Source: Rhizobiales bacterium NRL2 (lineage in GTDB: Bacteria > Pseudomonadota > Alphaproteobacteria > Minwuiales > Minwuiaceae). From it: DNA of 64,000 bases. The notes under the pieces are model-generated. The model had not been told where the DNA came from and ran no database searches. It saw only the letters and a list, made by a program, of their open reading frames with translations. The position numbers and the translations under genes were made by a program. Below are positions 9,614 through 16,950 of the stretch, one piece after another. Each line of letters opens with the position of its first letter. The stretch's first letter is position 1. The DNA lies in the NCBI GenBank assembly GCA_001664005.1, contig CP016093.1, positions 1,495,001 to 1,559,000 of the forward strand. Direction: 5' to 3'.

Positions 9614-9625
9614 ATTGGATGCTGC

Positions 9626-10873
9626 TCAATCGCCGCCGCTTTCCTTTGCCGCCTTCTTCAGGTCCGGTTCGTGGTGGGAGCCGAGCGGCGTGTTGGGGCC
9701 GGCGGAGTGCTTCAGCGCCTCGGCCGCGCGCGGGTTCTCGTTGATCTTGGCGAGGATCGCCTGGCCGGCGCGCTCGAAGCTGTCGCGGTGGGCGACGACG
9801 TATTCCCGGCTCTCGCGGTAGGCGTCGAGCATGCCGTTGAGTTCCGGCACCACATAGCGGGCGACCAGATCCCAGCTCTTGCGCGTGTTCTGGCGGCTGG
9901 CCCAGTCGTGGACGAAACCGATGGCGACGCCGAAGCCGCCGGTCAGTTCGATCAGGTCGCGCAGGCGCTGGACCAGGTCGTCGGGCGTGCCGATGACGGC
10001 GGTGGCGCCGTCGGCGAAGGCGGTCAGCTCGACGGCCTCGTCGCGGTCCCTGAAGGCCTGGACGCCCGGGCGCATCAGGGTGCCGACATTGTATTCGTTG
10101 TGCCAGCGGAACAGGCCGTCCCGGGCTTCCTCGATCGCCTTCTCGCGGGTCTCGGCGATGTGCCACATCAGCACGATGCGCCAGTTCTTCCGGTCGACCG
10201 TGTTGCCGTGCTTCTGCGCCGATTCCTCGGCGAAGCTCCACTGGGTCGGGAGGTTCTGCAGGCCGGCCGTCGACATGGAGCCGATGGAGAGCACGCCGGT
10301 GCCGTGCTTGCCGGCCAGCGTCATGCCGGACGGGCTGATCATGGAGGCGACGGCGAAGGGCATGTCCTCCTGCAGCGGCAGCAGCTGCAGCTTGGCGTCG
10401 CGGATGGTGAACCAGTCGGACTCATGGGTGACGCGCTCCTCGCCGCGCAGCAGCTTGCGGATGACGCCGACGGCCTCGTCCTGGCGGTCGCGCTGGGTCA
10501 TCGGGTCGATGCCCATCAGCCAGGCGTCGGACGGCAGCGCGCCGGGGCCGGAGCCGAAGATGGCCCGGCCGCTGGTCATGTGGTCGAGCTGCACCATGCG
10601 CTGGGCGACGATGAACGGGTGGTGGTAGGGCAGGGAGACGACGCCGGTGCCGAGCCTGATGCGGTGGCTGCGCTGGCCCGCGGCGGCGAGGAACATCTCC
10701 GGCGAGGCGATCACCTCCCAGCCGGTCGAATGATGCTCGCCGCACCAGAACTCCTCGTAGCCCAGCTTGTCCAGCAACTCGACCAGTTCCAGGTCGGCCT
10801 GGAACTGCAGCATCGGATGCTCGCCGATCGGATGATGGGGCGCCAGGAATGCGCCGAACTTCAGGCCCGCCAT
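9626..10873 (-). CDS. LLM class flavin-dependent oxidoreductase, limonene-monooxygenase-like
   Basis: Luciferase-like enzyme of 415 residues, longer than the other four here. It resembles the branch named after limonene 1,2-monooxygenase and bacterial luciferase alpha: LKFGAFLAPHHPIGEHP at the start, EFWCGEHHSTGWE, LGTGVVSLPYHHPF, and DHMTSGRAIFGSGPGALPSD. The GEHH motif is typical of FMNH2-dependent luciferase-type monooxygenases. A flavin reductase partner would be needed and is not adjacent. The C-terminal 30 residues (GPNTPLGSHHEPDL onward) are charged and may be flexible. It is divergent from the SDR at 11031. Confidence 0.87.
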   Translation of the reverse strand: MAGLKFGAFLAPHHPIGEHPMLQFQADLELVELLDKLGYEEFWCGEHHSTGWEVIASPEMFLAAAGQRSHRIRLGTGVVSLPYHHPFIVAQRMVQLDHMTSGRAIFGSGPGALPSDAWLMGIDPMTQRDRQDEAVGVIRKLLRGEERVTHESDWFTIRDAKLQLLPLQEDMPFAVASMISPSGMTLAGKHGTGVLSIGSMSTAGLQNLPTQWSFAEESAQKHGNTVDRKNWRIVLMWHIAETREKAIEEARDGLFRWHNEYNVGTLMRPGVQAFRDRDEAVELTAFADGATAVIGTPDDLVQRLRDLIELTGGFGVAIGFVHDWASRQNTRKSWDLVARYVVPELNGMLDAYRESREYVVAHRDSFERAGQAILAKINENPRAAEALKHSAGPNTPLGSHHEPDLKKAAKESGGD

Positions 10874-11030
10874 GTCGGTTCTTCCCCCTCCGGGTCTCGT
10901 TGTCTGCAGAAACTAGATCAGTTCCGCGCGCATGGGAATGTCGAGGCACAACCGCCGATCCGAGTGTGGCGGGCGTGTCCTCGATGGCCTAGGATCGCGG
11001 CCATCGACGCATTCCGGGGAGGAAAAGAAC

Positions 11031-11849
11031 ATGGGCATGCTGGACGGCAAGGTCGCCATCGTCACCGGCGCGGGCCGCGGAATCGGCCGCGAGATCGCGA
11101 CGCAGCTCGCCGGCCACGGCGCGAAGGTGGTCGTCAACGACCTGGACGATGCGCCCGCCAACGAGACGGTGGACGCGATCAAGGCCGCCGGCGGCGAGGC
11201 GATCGCCTATGCCGGCAGCGTCACCGAGAAGGACTTCGCCGAACGCTTCGTGCAGAGGGCGATCGACACCTGGGGCAACCTGCACATCATCGTCAACAAC
11301 GCCGGCTACACGTGGGACGCGGTGATCCAGAAGATGTCGGACGAGCAGTTCGACGCCATGATCGACGTCCACCTGAAGGCGCCCTGGCGGATCTGCAAGG
11401 CGGCCTCGGAGTTCATCCGCGTGAAGTCCAAGGAGGAAGCGGAGAAGGGCGGCGTCACCGTGCGCAAGGTGGTGAACATCTCGTCCGTCTCCGGCACGCG
11501 CGGCAATGCCGGCCAGACCAACTATTCGTCGGGCAAGGCGGGCGTGGTCGGCCTGACCAAGACGCTGGCCAAGGAGTGGGGCCGCTATCAGGTCAACGTC
11601 AATGCGGTGGCCTTCGGCTTCATCCAGACCCGTCTGACCGAGGCCACCGACGAGAAGAAGATGATCGACGTCGAGGGCAACAAGGTGCCGATCGGCGTGC
11701 CGACCCAGAACATCGCCGCCATCGAGCGAATGATCCCCATGGGCCGCGGCGGCACGCCGACCGAGGCCGCGGGCGCGGTGGTCATGCTCTGCCTGCCGCT
11801 GTCGGACTATGTCAGCGGCCAGATGCTCGAAGTCACCGGCGGCAACTGA
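11031..11849 (+). CDS. SDR family oxidoreductase
   Basis: Classical short-chain dehydrogenase/reductase of 272 residues. The cofactor motif TGAGRGIG is at about residues 12-19, NNAGYTWD follows at about 90, the catalytic serine is in VNISSVSGTRG, and the catalytic pair is YSSGKAG. A short insert, KSKEEAEKGGVTV, precedes the serine strand and is seen in FabG-like and 3-hydroxyacyl-CoA dehydrogenase-like SDRs. The ATG at 11031 has GGAGG upstream; the longer reading frame from 10932 has no family support. It is followed after 27 bases by an LLM gene with its own ribosome binding site, so an operon 11031-13654 is likely. Confidence 0.9.
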   Translation: MGMLDGKVAIVTGAGRGIGREIATQLAGHGAKVVVNDLDDAPANETVDAIKAAGGEAIAYAGSVTEKDFAERFVQRAIDTWGNLHIIVNNAGYTWDAVIQKMSDEQFDAMIDVHLKAPWRICKAASEFIRVKSKEEAEKGGVTVRKVVNISSVSGTRGNAGQTNYSSGKAGVVGLTKTLAKEWGRYQVNVNAVAFGFIQTRLTEATDEKKMIDVEGNKVPIGVPTQNIAAIERMIPMGRGGTPTEAAGAVVMLCLPLSDYVSGQMLEVTGGN

Positions 11850-11876
11850 ACGGCGAACCGGACGAGGGAGGAGCGA

Positions 11877-12881
11877 ATGGCGCCGAAACAGCGCATGGCG
11901 GTGACGGTCCCGGCGGGACCGAAGCTGGAGGACACGGCGAAGCGACTGCAATGGGCCGAGGCGAACGGCTATGACGACGCCTGGTTTTCGGACGCGGGCG
12001 CGCCGGATTCGCTGACGGCCATCGCCGCGCTGGCGCACCGTATTGAGCGGCTGCGCGTCGGCATCGCCGTGACGCCGGTGTTCTCGCGGACGCCGGCGGT
12101 GCTGGCGGCGACGGCCAACGTGCTGGGTCAGGCCCTGCCCGGCCGCTTCGTCTTCGGTCTCGGCGCCTCCAGCCAGACCATGATGCAGAACTGGCACGGG
12201 CTGGAATACGGCAAGCCGCTGACCCGGGTGAAGGAGACGGCGATCATGGTCCGCTCCATGCTGACCGGCGAGAAGTCCGACTTCGACCTGGAGACGCTGA
12301 AGAGCCACGGCTACCGTCAGCCGCCGTCCGATCCCATGGTGCCGCTCTATCTCGCGGCGCTCCGCCCGAAGATGATCGAGATGGCCGCTGAGGTGGGCGA
12401 CGGCGTGGTCTTCAACCTCTGGCCGCGCAAGGCGCTGCCGAAGATGGTGGAGCATGTCCACACCGGTGCGGCGCGTGCCGGCAAGGACGGCGCCGAAGTG
12501 GAGATCGTCAACCGTTACATGGTGCTGGTCACCGACGACAAGGCGGAGGCGCGCAACCGCTTCCGCGCCGCTTTCGCGCCCTACTACGCGACGCCGGTCT
12601 ACAACAGTTTCCTCGCCTGGGCCGGCTACGAGGACGCCGCCCGCCAGATCCGGGAAGGCTGGGCCGAAAAGGACCGGGCCAAGACCACCGGCGCGCTGGA
12701 GGATAGCCTGATCGACGATATCGCTGTCATCGGCAATGAGGACGAATGCCGCGAACGCATCCGCTGGGCGGCGGAGACGGGCATCCACACCCATATCGTC
12801 GCGCCGCTGACGCAGGATCCGGCGGAGGTGGCGCGCACCTTCGCGGCCTTCCGTCCGGAGGTGTTCGACCTGGCGGCCTGA
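11877..12881 (+). CDS. LLM class flavin-dependent oxidoreductase
   Basis: Luciferase-like TIM-barrel enzyme of 334 residues. Key segments are [15 protein letters not shown] near the N-terminus, [15 protein letters not shown], the [13 protein letters not shown] strand-turn at about residues 85-97, and [11 protein letters not shown]. It shares the WHG...YGKPL pattern with the LLM at 5860-6921, so both belong to the MER-like branch where F420 is a frequent cofactor. GGGAGG lies five bases before the start. It sits between two SDR genes in one apparent operon, which suggests sequential oxidation and reduction of one substrate, though the substrate cannot be named. Confidence 0.88.
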   Translation: MAPKQRMAVTVPAGPKLEDTAKRLQWAEANGYDDAWFSDAGAPDSLTAIAALAHRIERLRVGIAVTPVFSRTPAVLAATANVLGQALPGRFVFGLGASSQTMMQNWHGLEYGKPLTRVKETAIMVRSMLTGEKSDFDLETLKSHGYRQPPSDPMVPLYLAALRPKMIEMAAEVGDGVVFNLWPRKALPKMVEHVHTGAARAGKDGAEVEIVNRYMVLVTDDKAEARNRFRAAFAPYYATPVYNSFLAWAGYEDAARQIREGWAEKDRAKTTGALEDSLIDDIAVIGNEDECRERIRWAAETGIHTHIVAPLTQDPAEVARTFAAFRPEVFDLAA

Positions 12882-12898
12882 AAGAGAGGGGCAGAACC

Positions 12899-13654
12899 AT
12901 GAGCGAGAACAGGGTGGCGCTGGTCACCGGGGCCGGCTCCGGCGTCGGGCAGGCGGCGGCGGTGGCGCTCTCGAAGGCGGGCTACGATCTCGTCATTTCG
13001 GGCCGGCGCGCGGAGAAGCTGGACGAGACGGCGGCGGCCACCGGCGCGGGGGATGAACGTATTCTGAAGCACCAGTGCGACGTCGGCGACCCCGAGGCCG
13101 TGCGGCTCATGTTCGACGCCTGCGTCGACCGTTTTGGGCGGCTGGACGTCCTGTTCAACAATGCCGGCACAGGCGCGCCGCCCGTGCCGCTGGACGAACT
13201 GACGCCGGAGCAGTGGCTGACGGTGGTCAACGCCAATTTCAACGGGGTATTCTACTGCACCCAGAACGCCTTCCGGGTGATGAAGTCGCAGACGCCTATG
13301 GGCGGGCGGATCATCAACAACGGTTCCATCTCGGCGCATGCGCCCCGGCCCTTTTCGGCCCCCTACACGGCGACCAAGCATGCGGTGACCGGGCTCACGA
13401 AGTCGACCTCGCTGGACGGCCGCGAATTCGACATCGCCTGCAGCCAGATCGATATCGGCAATGCGGCGACGCCGATGACCGCGCGCATGCCCGAAGGCGT
13501 GCCGCAGCCGGACGGCTCGGTCCGCGCCGAGCCGGTGATGGACGTCCAGCACGTCGCCGACGCCGTGGTCTACATGGCCAACCTGCCGCTGGACGCCAAC
13601 GTGCTGTTCATGACGGTGATGGCGACCAAGATGCCATTCGTCGGGCGGGGATAG
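12899..13654 (+). CDS. SDR family oxidoreductase
   Basis: Classical short-chain dehydrogenase/reductase of 251 residues. It shows TGAGSGVG at about residues 10-17, LFNNAGTG, the serine strand [11 protein letters not shown] and the catalytic YTATKHA. The reading frame can be extended upstream to 12746, but that stretch overlaps the LLM gene; the ATG at 12899 follows AGAGGGG and matches the family N-terminus. The start is 17 bases after the LLM stop, so the three genes from 11031 are likely cotranscribed. It is only distantly similar to the SDR at 11031 (no shared insert), so the pair is not a recent duplication. Confidence 0.9.
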   Translation: MSENRVALVTGAGSGVGQAAAVALSKAGYDLVISGRRAEKLDETAAATGAGDERILKHQCDVGDPEAVRLMFDACVDRFGRLDVLFNNAGTGAPPVPLDELTPEQWLTVVNANFNGVFYCTQNAFRVMKSQTPMGGRIINNGSISAHAPRPFSAPYTATKHAVTGLTKSTSLDGREFDIACSQIDIGNAATPMTARMPEGVPQPDGSVRAEPVMDVQHVADAVVYMANLPLDANVLFMTVMATKMPFVGRG

Positions 13655-13671
13655 ATGTTCCGGCCCGTCAC

Positions 13672-13747
13672 CCCCGTCCTGTGCGGGGTTCCGGTGTGGC
13701 TTCGCCGCGAGTCCATGCATGACCGGATGCCCGCATGAAGCGGGCAT
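13672..13747. repeat. Intergenic palindromes at a convergent junction
   Basis: Between convergent genes ending at 13654 and 13771. CCCCG/CGGGG (13672-13688, seven-base loop) is followed by a perfect eight-base stem ATGCCCGC/GCGGGCAT at 13727-13734 and 13740-13747 with loop ATGAA. It could act as a bidirectional terminator, or be one copy of a dispersed intergenic repeat. Confidence 0.65.
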
Positions 13748-13770
13748 GACGCTGATGCACGGCGACCAGA

Positions 13771-14601
13771 CTACACCGCCAGCTTCACCTTCTCGTGGTC
13801 GTTGACCGCGTAGCAGTAGAGGCAGCCATGGGCGCAGGAATCATAGCGCCCGATGTCGCGGGATTCGGCGCATTCGCAACCCGGGCGGTTGCCCTTGCGC
13901 TTGGCGCGGAACGCCGCTCCGCCGATCCGCGCCAGGCGTTCCGCATCGACGCACTTCGCCGGCTTCAGTTCCTCTGAGAGCAGATGCGGCTGGCTGCAGA
14001 GTGTCGCGGTCATGCCGCGCGCGCTGGCGATCCTGCCGAGTTCGCCCAGCAATTCGCGCTTCGCCTCGTCGGGCGGGTCGTCGACGGCGAGGGCCGGGGC
14101 GTGGCGCTTCAGGTTGCGCCGGGACTTGGCGTAGAGCGTCGCCGCGGACAGGGTGACTTCATCCGTAACGCCTGTCAGGGCATCGGCCAGGCGGGCGAAA
14201 TTCTCGCGGTGGAATACGGGTCCGGTCGCGGCGGTCCAGATGACGGGATCGTAGCGCCATATGATCGTGCCCGGGCCGTATTCGCCGGCGATCCGGCGCA
14301 TCTCGGCGATGGCATGGTCTGATGGCGGCACGCCGCGCTCCAGCGTCTCGGGATAGCCGGTGACGGTGTACTGGACCACGAAGGGCGCGCGCTTGCCAGC
14401 CGCAGCCAATCCTTCGCGGAAGGGGCGGGCATTGCGGGTCCAGAAGATGAAGCCGTCGACGTCCGCCGCTTCCAGGGAGACGCGATAGGGCCGGCTGCCA
14501 TAGGGGTTCGGCACGTCGGCGAAGCCGGCCCGGAGCTGTGACAGGAAGCGCGGCCCGTGAAAGGCCGGAATGTCGCTGCGATAGCTGGCCGATACGATCA
14601 G
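13771..14601 (-). CDS. DUF1848 family protein with C-terminal cysteine cluster (probable CTG start)
   Basis: About 276 residues of the DUF1848 family. The conserved N-terminus of the family, I-S-A-S-x-R-x-D-I-P-A-F-x-G, is seen as IVSASYRSDIPAFHG. The C-terminus carries CECAESRDIGRYDSCAHGC then YCYA, five cysteines that look like an iron-sulfur site; the spacing recalls spore-photoproduct-lyase-like proteins. The only ATG in frame (14673) would add 24 residues lying wholly inside the DUF1244 gene. No ATG, GTG or TTG lies closer, but CTG at 14599-14601 falls exactly at the family start and overlaps the DUF1244 stop as CTGA. I therefore propose a CTG start with translational coupling. Function unknown. 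Confidence 0.78.
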   Translation of the reverse strand: MIVSASYRSDIPAFHGPRFLSQLRAGFADVPNPYGSRPYRVSLEAADVDGFIFWTRNARPFREGLAAAGKRAPFVVQYTVTGYPETLERGVPPSDHAIAEMRRIAGEYGPGTIIWRYDPVIWTAATGPVFHRENFARLADALTGVTDEVTLSAATLYAKSRRNLKRHAPALAVDDPPDEAKRELLGELGRIASARGMTATLCSQPHLLSEELKPAKCVDAERLARIGGAAFRAKRKGNRPGCECAESRDIGRYDSCAHGCLYCYAVNDHEKVKLAV

Positions 14602-14894
14602 TGGTTGGGGTTCCGCTCGGCGAACGCCTTCTGCTGCTCGGGGCTGGCCTCGGACTGATGCTTCGCCTTCCACTCCGAATAGGGCATGCCGTAGATGATC
14701 TCGCGGGATTCCTCCTTCGACATCTTGATGCCCTTGTCCTCGGCGGCTTCGTGATACCAGTTCGACAGGCAGTTGCGGCAGAACCCGGCGAGATTCATCA
14801 GGTCGATGTTCTGCACCTCGGTGTTCTCGCGCAGATGGGAAACCAGACGGCGGAACGCGGCCGCCTGCAGCTCGGTTTCGGTCTTCTGATCCAT
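14598..14894 (-). CDS. DUF1244 family protein
   Basis: A 98-residue cytoplasmic protein of the DUF1244 family, found widely in proteobacteria and of unknown role. Family features are AAAFRRLVSHLRENTEVQNI, the cysteine-bearing LAGFCRNCLSNWY (C39 and C42) and EESREIIYGMPYSEWKAKHQ. The paired cysteines could bind a metal. The ATG at 14894 follows GGAGGAT. Its stop overlaps the proposed start of the DUF1848 gene by four bases. It can be mistaken for the tail of a longer open frame reaching to 15434, but that extension is antisense-like low-information sequence overlapping the neighbouring ligase gene. Confidence 0.92.
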   Translation of the reverse strand: MDQKTETELQAAAFRRLVSHLRENTEVQNIDLMNLAGFCRNCLSNWYHEAAEDKGIKMSKEESREIIYGMPYSEWKAKHQSEASPEQQKAFAERNPNH

Positions 14895-14953
14895 GGCCGA
14901 TCCTCCATTGTGCCGCATCAGATGTGGTTCATCGCCCGGGCGGAGTAAAGCGC

Positions 14954-16093
14954 TCAGTCGAGGCCTTCGGCGCTGTGCGCGATCAGTTCGTCGACCACGG
15001 CGCGGAAGGCGGCCGCCTCGTCGTCGCCGGCGGCCAGCCGTTTCTCGAAGGTCGCCATCTGCAGATCGGCGGAGGTGCCGCGCATGGCGATGTTGCGGGC
15101 GTGCCGGACCTCGGCCTGACAGCCAAGCGCCTCGGCGTCCTCGGCGGTCAGTTCCAGGATTTCCTCCAGCAGGTCGGCGAAGGGCACCTGTTCGCCGATG
15201 CCGAAGTCGACCAGCGCGCCGCGCGCGCCGTGACGCATGGCCAGCCAGCGGTTCTCCTTGATCAGGGCGGCCGGGTAGATGCGCCAGCGCTGGTTGCGCC
15301 GCTTCAGCCGCCAGAGCATGCGCAGCAGGCAGGTGAAGAGCGCGGCCACCGCGATCGCGTCGTCCAGCCGGGTGCAGACGTCGGTGACCCGCATCTCCAG
15401 CGTCGGGAACTTGGCCGAGGGGCGGATGTCCCACCAGAGCTTTGTGGCGTCCTCGATGACACCCGCGTTGATGAACTGGTGCACCAGACGCTCGTACTCA
15501 CCGTAGCTGGAGAAGGTTTCCGGCATGCCGGTCCGGGGCAGGGCGTCGAAGACGGTGAGGCGGTAGGAACTGAGCCCGGACCGCCGGCCCTGCCAGAAGG
15601 GCGAGGACGTCGTCAGCGCCAGCAGATGGGGCAGGAAGTAGCGGACCTGGTTCATCAGGTCGATGCGCAGATCCTCGTCGTCGATGCAGACATGGACGTG
15701 CATGCCGCAGATCAGCAGCCGCCTGACCACGGCCTGCAGATCCCGGGCGAGGGTCTCGTAGCGTTCCTTGCGGGTGGGGTGCTGGCGTGTCCACTCGGCG
15801 AAGGGGTGGGTGGAGGCGGCGGCGAAGGCCAGACCCTCCTCAGCCACGGCGTCGCGCACGGCGCGCCGCAGCTCGGTCAGCGCCGTCCGCGCCTCCCCGA
15901 CCGTCCGGCAGACCCGCGTGCCGACTTCGATCTGGGCGCGGAGGAACTCGGGTGTGACGAGCTGGTCCGGCGCCAGCTTCTGGGCCCGCTCCAGGATGGA
16001 TTCGGGGGGATCGGCCGCGAGGTCACGCGTCTCGGGGTCGATCAGGAGGTATTCCTCCTCGATCCCGATGGTGAACTGCGGCTCGGCGGTCAT
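14954..16093 (-). CDS. YbdK-type carboxylate-amine ligase (GCS2 family)
   Basis: ATP-dependent ligase of the glutamate-cysteine ligase 2 family, 379 residues, similar in layout to E. coli YbdK. The nucleotide and substrate residues are marked by FTIGIEEEYLLID (7-19), THPFAEW (about 95-101), and CGMHVHV (129-135). YbdK-type enzymes have weak glutamate-cysteine ligase activity and their true substrate is generally unclear. Its ATG overlaps the stop of the N-formylglutamate amidohydrolase gene by four bases (ATGA), so the two are one translational unit. The pairing suggests making and breaking of an amide on glutamate or a glutamate-like acid; this is inference. Confidence 0.88.
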   Translation of the reverse strand: MTAEPQFTIGIEEEYLLIDPETRDLAADPPESILERAQKLAPDQLVTPEFLRAQIEVGTRVCRTVGEARTALTELRRAVRDAVAEEGLAFAAASTHPFAEWTRQHPTRKERYETLARDLQAVVRRLLICGMHVHVCIDDEDLRIDLMNQVRYFLPHLLALTTSSPFWQGRRSGLSSYRLTVFDALPRTGMPETFSSYGEYERLVHQFINAGVIEDATKLWWDIRPSAKFPTLEMRVTDVCTRLDDAIAVAALFTCLLRMLWRLKRRNQRWRIYPAALIKENRWLAMRHGARGALVDFGIGEQVPFADLLEEILELTAEDAEALGCQAEVRHARNIAMRGTSADLQMATFEKRLAAGDDEAAAFRAVVDELIAHSAEGLD

Positions 16094-16887
16094 GCGGCCG
16101 TCTGCTCGGGGAAGGCCCGGTTCGGCGCCAGCGCCTCGCGGAAGGCACGGGCGATGACCACGGCCCAGCGGTCGGCGGCCTCCTCGGTCTCGATCAGATC
16201 CTGACGGATCTCCAGCGCGATGTAGGGCCGGCCCGCGTCGATGCCGTGTTCGTAGATCGAGTAGGACTTCGGGTCGTCCACCGAATAGGGCTGGTTGTCG
16301 CCGACGGCGATTTCCGGATCGGCGCGCAACACTTCCACCAGCCGCCGGCTCTCCGCGCTCTGCCCGTCATGCAGCACGCCCAGGTGCCAGGGCCGCTGGG
16401 TGCCGCCGATGCGGGGCGTGAAACTGTGGATGAACAGCAGCACCGGCGGCTCCGGCCGGCTCATCGCGGCGATCCGGCGGGCGACCTCGTCATGGTACTG
16501 CTGGTGGGCAGCCAGCCGGTGGGCGCGTTCGTTGTCCCCCAGGTTCTCGTTGCCATGCACCACCGTGCCATCGGAGAAGCTGGCGACGCAGGTCGGATCG
16601 TCGGGGTAGCGGTTGAGGTCCACGAACAGCCGCGACAGCCCGGCCAGGATCGCCGGCGCATCCAGCAGTTCGGATAGCCGCCGGGTCACGGCGGCGGCGC
16701 CCACGTCCCAGGCGATGTGCTCGAACATCTTCTCCTCGGCGATGCCCAGGCTGCCATAGCCGCGCGGCAGGGCGTTGGAGGCGTGGTCGCAGACCAGCAG
16801 CGCACGCGCGGGCGCCCCGTCATTCAGGATGTGGAAGGCCGGCGGTTCGGCATCGCCCGTCGGTCTCAATGTCATGGGATCGAACAT
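16090..16887 (-). CDS. N-formylglutamate amidohydrolase family protein
   Basis: Zinc-dependent hydrolase of the N-formylglutamate amidohydrolase family, 265 residues. Typical segments are LLVCDHASNALP (a DHxSN metal site, about 30-41), HIAWDVGAAAV, SRLFVDLNRYPDD and LLFIHSFTPR, in the family order. The family includes HutG of histidine degradation, but no hut genes are here. The gene is first of a two-gene unit and overlaps the YbdK-type ligase start by four bases, a pairing more in keeping with gamma-glutamyl or amide metabolism. A second ATG at residue 5 is possible. It is separated by 63 bases from the convergent-side end of the IorB gene on the same strand. Confidence 0.88.
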   Translation of the reverse strand: MFDPMTLRPTGDAEPPAFHILNDGAPARALLVCDHASNALPRGYGSLGIAEEKMFEHIAWDVGAAAVTRRLSELLDAPAILAGLSRLFVDLNRYPDDPTCVASFSDGTVVHGNENLGDNERAHRLAAHQQYHDEVARRIAAMSRPEPPVLLFIHSFTPRIGGTQRPWHLGVLHDGQSAESRRLVEVLRADPEIAVGDNQPYSVDDPKSYSIYEHGIDAGRPYIALEIRQDLIETEEAADRWAVVIARAFREALAPNRAFPEQTAA

Positions 16888-16950
16888 GACACGGATGGAT
16901 AGCGCGGACGGGGCAGTATTTACAGGGTCTTGTTGCGCTGCAACGACGGA

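Noticed and set aside
14598-15434. A 278-codon version of the DUF1244 protein
   Set aside because: The extra N-terminal stretch is antisense-type low-information sequence overlapping the ligase gene; the ATG at 14894 with its ribosome site marks the family start.
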